Below are positions 61,398 through 64,000 of a DNA stretch of 64,000 nucleotides, piece after piece. The translations under genes were made by a program, and so were the position numbers. The notes under the pieces are model-generated. The model saw only the letters and a program-made list of their open reading frames with translations. It ran no database searches and had not been told where the DNA came from. The DNA is taken from positions 682,001-746,000 of the forward strand of contig OZ251507.1 of NCBI GenBank assembly GCA_965242895.1. The letters are read 5' to 3'. Source of the stretch: CATQHL01 sp965242895. Its GTDB lineage: Bacteria; Actinomycetota; Acidimicrobiia; Acidimicrobiales; CATQHL01. Within the stretch, counting starts at the first letter, position 1. The number at the start of each line of letters is the position of its first letter.

Positions 61398-62440
61398 GTG
61401 AGCCGAGCGCCTCCCCATCGGACGAGCCGGAGAAGCGGCAGGCTCATCACGCTAACTTCGCAACACGGGCTGGGAGATGGCTCAGGGAAACGATAAGCGA
61501 CGTAGGCCCCGGGCTGTTCATAATCTTGGCCATAGAGATAGTGGTTTTCAGATTCCTCACGCCCTACTTCTTCACAATCAGCAACTTCTTTGCCATAGGC
61601 AAGCGCATGGCGATCACAGGCATAATGGCCGCTGGAGAGACCATCGTGATCATCGCCGGAGGATTCGACCTCTCTGTTGGATCCGTGGCGGCAGCAGCGA
61701 GCACGGGCGCCGCATATGTTCTGGAAAGGACTGGAGCGGGGATGCTGGGGGGCGTGGCCACCGCTCTGGGGATCGGGCTGTTGGTGGGGCTTGTGAACGG
61801 AGCGGTTACCGGATACGGGCGCATTAATCCTCTAATTACGACGCTGGGTACCCTCGCCATAGTCAGAGGCGTCGCCTTCGTGATGACAAACAACAGGCAG
61901 ATCGACGTTAAAAACCCGATCTTCCGGCAGTTAGGCAAGGGATTCACCAGGGAATCCTGGGATTTCGTGATTCCCTACAGCGTCCTGTTTCTAATTGGAG
62001 TGTTTCTGCTCTTCGGCTTCATAATCCCGCGCTACCGGTTTGGACGCTATATGTACGCCATCGGCTCCAACGAACGAGCCGCTTCTCTAGCAGGCGTAAG
62101 AGTAAACCGCTGGAAGTTAGTTTTCTTCGGTGTATGCGGGATGCTCGCCGGCATGGCCGGACTAATAAACGCCTTCCAGTTGGTAACTGTAGCCCCCTCC
62201 TACAACCAAGGAGACGAACTAGAAGTCATCACGGCGGTCATTCTGGGCGGAGCCAGCCTGCTAGGCGGGAGAGGAAGGCTGCTGGGAACGTTCCTGGGGC
62301 TGTTCTTCATCTCCACACTGCTCAACGGGCTGATCCTCACCGGGGTGTCCTCGTTTTATCAGCGCATCGCAACAGGGGCATCCTTGATCCTGGCGGTGCT
62401 GTTTGACGAATGGCGGCGCAGCCGAATCTCACGACACTGA
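61394..62440 (+). CDS. Sugar ABC transporter permease
   Basis: A 348-residue permease of the RbsC/FrcC (BPD_transp_2) family with about eight to ten hydrophobic segments. IAGGFDLSVGSVAAA and GYGRINPLITTLGTLAIVRG are the family's most conserved stretches, and IGSNERAASLAGVRV is the coupling loop. The first about 30 residues are hydrophilic. The ATG at 61394 overlaps the ATPase stop. With the two previous genes this forms a complete importer for an unknown monosaccharide or polyol. Confidence 0.92.
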   Translation: MSEPSASPSDEPEKRQAHHANFATRAGRWLRETISDVGPGLFIILAIEIVVFRFLTPYFFTISNFFAIGKRMAITGIMAAGETIVIIAGGFDLSVGSVAAAASTGAAYVLERTGAGMLGGVATALGIGLLVGLVNGAVTGYGRINPLITTLGTLAIVRGVAFVMTNNRQIDVKNPIFRQLGKGFTRESWDFVIPYSVLFLIGVFLLFGFIIPRYRFGRYMYAIGSNERAASLAGVRVNRWKLVFFGVCGMLAGMAGLINAFQLVTVAPSYNQGDELEVITAVILGGASLLGGRGRLLGTFLGLFFISTLLNGLILTGVSSFYQRIATGASLILAVLFDEWRRSRISRH

Positions 62441-62499
62441 GTCTCGGCAGCAAGGGAAGACGCCAGCGAGCGACGCCAGCGAGCGGTAGCGGGTGAGAG

Positions 62500-62958
62500 T
62501 TAGCCGCCGGTGGGGTTGCGAACCTCCAATACCTCCAACGTGATGCCGTCGGGGTCACGGAAGTAGGCCACGCAGTTCCCCTTGTTGGGACCAGAAGTAA
62601 TTTCCACAGGGGCGTCGCTCACGGGCTTGGCGCCAAGCGAAACAAGACGCTCGAAGTCCTCCTCTAAGTTGCTGCTAGAAAGGCAGAGGTGCGCCGTGCC
62701 TGGGTTCTTGGTGGCAAGATCGACTAGCTCGCCCGTGGGGTTGAGGTACTCAATCAGTTCGAGCAGCACATTCGAGTTGGGGATGCGGTAGAGGGCAACG
62801 TAAAGACGCGTATCCGGGTAGCCGACTTGGACGGACGTGTACGGAGAATCGAAGACACGCTTGATGAACGGCTCGCGTTCGAAAACCGCCGAGTAAAACT
62901 CCACCGAGCGTTCCAAGTTTGGGACGGTGAACCCCACATGATGTGTTCCGTTGAGCAT
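62500..62958 (-). CDS. VOC family (glyoxalase/dioxygenase fold) protein
   Basis: A 152-residue vicinal-oxygen-chelate protein with two beta-alpha-beta-beta-beta modules. NGTHHVGFTVPNLERSVEF holds the first metal His, HLCLSSSN the second and VAYFRDPDGITLEVLE the closing Glu. ATG 62958 has AAGGGGG six bases upstream, so I prefer it to the frame start at 63036. This family includes lactoylglutathione lyases and methylmalonyl-CoA epimerase-like proteins; the substrate is unknown. It is convergent with the permease gene. Confidence 0.86.
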   Translation of the reverse strand: MLNGTHHVGFTVPNLERSVEFYSAVFEREPFIKRVFDSPYTSVQVGYPDTRLYVALYRIPNSNVLLELIEYLNPTGELVDLATKNPGTAHLCLSSSNLEEDFERLVSLGAKPVSDAPVEITSGPNKGNCVAYFRDPDGITLEVLEVRNPTGG

Positions 62959-63317
62959 GACTTGCCCCCTTGTCGTGAGTAGCTGTTGAGTCCTTTTGCA
63001 TCCTTGCAGCACCCTGGCAGGCAAGGAGTTGCACAACGATACCTAGCAGCTAGCGGAAACTAGCGGCCTAGTGCATTCCCAAATCGGGCGCTGCAGGGAG
63101 CCAGGGAGCGGGAGTCGCAGAAGTCAAAGCGCAAGCACCGTAAGGCTGCGCAACCGCAATGCGAGCGAGACGCAACCGCAGGCTGCGCAACCGCAATGTG
63201 AGCGAGACGCAACCGCCCTGAAGACGGCAAGGTTGAGCAGCGCTCGGGGCTAGCAGGAATTGCGGGCAGAGGGACTCCTTGAGCATTAAAGGCAGAAACT
63301 CGTTAATATCTGACTGC
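62959..63317. other. Divergent intergenic region with tandem 36-bp repeat
   Basis: This 359-bp region between the divergent VOC and carotenoid oxygenase genes holds two copies of a 36-base unit at 63144-63179 and 63181-63216 with one mismatch, plus a third partial copy after 63216. I see no gene. The promoters of both flanking genes should be here. Confidence 0.55.
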
Positions 63318-64000
63318 GTGGCAAGAACTGACGTGAAAGAAGCCGAGACACCCTGGTGGATGCGGGACAACTACGGTCCCGTATCGGAGGAAACGGAAGT
63401 CCTAGACCTGGCCGTGGATGGTGAGATCCCTCAGGAATTGCACGGCATGCTCACTCAAATTGGCCCGAATCCCCTGGGCAATTCGCCCCACTGGTTCTTA
63501 GGGCATGGGATGGTGCACGGGATTTTGCTCCGCAGCAAACAAGCCGTGCGTTACCGCAGCAGATGGATACGCACCCCCTACCTCGACGACCCTCGAAGAG
63601 GATTAGACCGACCGGAGAACTCTCCTGCCAACACCAACATCGTCGTACACGGAGGTCGCATTCTCGTCTTGGAAGAACGCCATCTGCCGTATGAGATCAA
63701 CTCCGACCTTGAAACCATCGGCCCGGTGGACTTCGACGGCGCCCTGAAGAGCGCCTTAACGGCGCACCCGAAGATCTGCCCCGAAAGCGGCGAACTGCTG
63801 GCCTTCTCCCATGACACCGACGAGTCCGCTATCACCTACCACCGCTTCGACACTGCAGGCAACTGCGTCTTTTCGCAGGTCGTGGAGTTCCCAAAGCCTG
63901 TGATGATTCACGACTTTGCAATGACCTCCGATCACGTGATTTTTTTGGATCTACCGGTGGTCTTCGAACCTCAATCCGCTGGCAGTCTCCCATATCGCTG
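63318..64000 (+). CDS. Carotenoid oxygenase family protein, 5' part
   Basis: The first 227 codons of a carotenoid/lignostilbene cleavage dioxygenase (RPE65 fold), running off the window end. From the GTG at 63318 it reads VDGEIPQELHGMLTQIGPNP and HWFLGHGMVHGI, the usual start. The first two iron-ligand His regions are visible: TAHPKICPESGELLAF (His of HPK) and VMIHDFAMT. In most members the HPK motif is followed by x-D-P; here the Asp is Cys. The substrate is unknown: apocarotenoids, carotenoids or stilbenes. Confidence 0.88.
   Translation, partial: MARTDVKEAETPWWMRDNYGPVSEETEVLDLAVDGEIPQELHGMLTQIGPNPLGNSPHWFLGHGMVHGILLRSKQAVRYRSRWIRTPYLDDPRRGLDRPENSPANTNIVVHGGRILVLEERHLPYEINSDLETIGPVDFDGALKSALTAHPKICPESGELLAFSHDTDESAITYHRFDTAGNCVFSQVVEFPKPVMIHDFAMTSDHVIFLDLPVVFEPQSAGSLPYR

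Overview
The window looks like chromosomal DNA of a GC-rich actinobacterium. The clues are a homologue of the mycothiol-dependent Rv2466c family, an actinobacterial-style malate dehydrogenase, GTG/TTG starts and a cytochrome P450 with ferredoxin-type redox genes; Acidimicrobiia is a guess, not shown. Genes are dense, often overlapping by 1-4 nt. Two stretches (about 16.4-19.1 kb and 50.4-52.3 kb) are visibly AT-richer and look acquired.

Layout. 0-8 kb: housekeeping (birA, gamma-carbonic-anhydrase-like, lone sufB, mdh, icd, folD, msrA). 8-11.4 kb: amino-acid-type solute-binding lipoprotein, class II aldolase and 2-hydroxyacid dehydrogenase. 11.4-16.4 kb: a minus-strand deoxyribose/deoxynucleotide operon (deoC, aldehyde dehydrogenase, a second catalytically empty aldehyde dehydrogenase-like protein, 5'-nucleotidase). 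16.4-19.1 kb: AT-rich islet with an ApeA-like HEPN protein and a MerR/DUF433 protein. 19.1-36.3 kb: a purine/nucleoside-centred catabolic region with a gamma-glutamyl hydrolase, a decayed adenine deaminase, a BMP-type nucleoside-binding lipoprotein, a glutamine-synthetase-like ligase, a P450, an adenine-deaminase-like enzyme, a molybdenum hydroxylase large subunit, two amidohydrolases and a nucleoside ABC transporter. 36.4-40 kb: phosphoesterase, phosphopentomutase-like enzyme and purine nucleoside phosphorylase. 40.7-46 kb: ferredoxin reductase, ferredoxin, two zinc-type dehydrogenases and an HD-only CCA-enzyme relative. 46-50.3 kb: zinc-free-type bL33/bL28, an M16 peptidase lipoprotein and a candidate selenoprotein. 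50.3-52.3 kb: tRNA-Arg(CCU) followed by an ImmA/DUF4411 toxin-antitoxin-like pair. 52.3-56.3 kb: cysS, a kinase-like protein and a 2-methylfumaryl-CoA-isomerase-like protein. 56.5-62.4 kb: sugar or sugar-acid module (MocA-type oxidoreductase, enolase-superfamily enzyme, sugar ABC transporter). The end holds a VOC protein and the start of a carotenoid oxygenase.

How the genes fit together. Nucleoside uptake (BMP lipoprotein, ATPase, two permeases), purine nucleoside phosphorylase, a phosphopentomutase-like mutase, DeoC and acetaldehyde oxidation form a plausible route from external (deoxy)nucleosides to central metabolism. Deaminases and a molybdenum hydroxylase would handle the bases. The ligase/hydrolase pair resembles gamma-glutamylation routes for amines, so the locus may accept N-substituted purines or other N-heterocycles; that part is inference.

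The most striking observation is at 49625-50260. An Rv2466c/DsbA-like gene has an in-frame UGA exactly where the first active-site cysteine of the CPWC motif belongs. It has a good ribosome binding site and an intact frame on both sides, which suggests a UPWC selenoprotein. A second genome-wide-looking trait is low-complexity sequence inserted in or added to housekeeping enzymes (BirA, CysS, DeoC, 5'-nucleotidase, aldehyde dehydrogenase, phosphosugar mutase), alongside many short intergenic tandem repeats.
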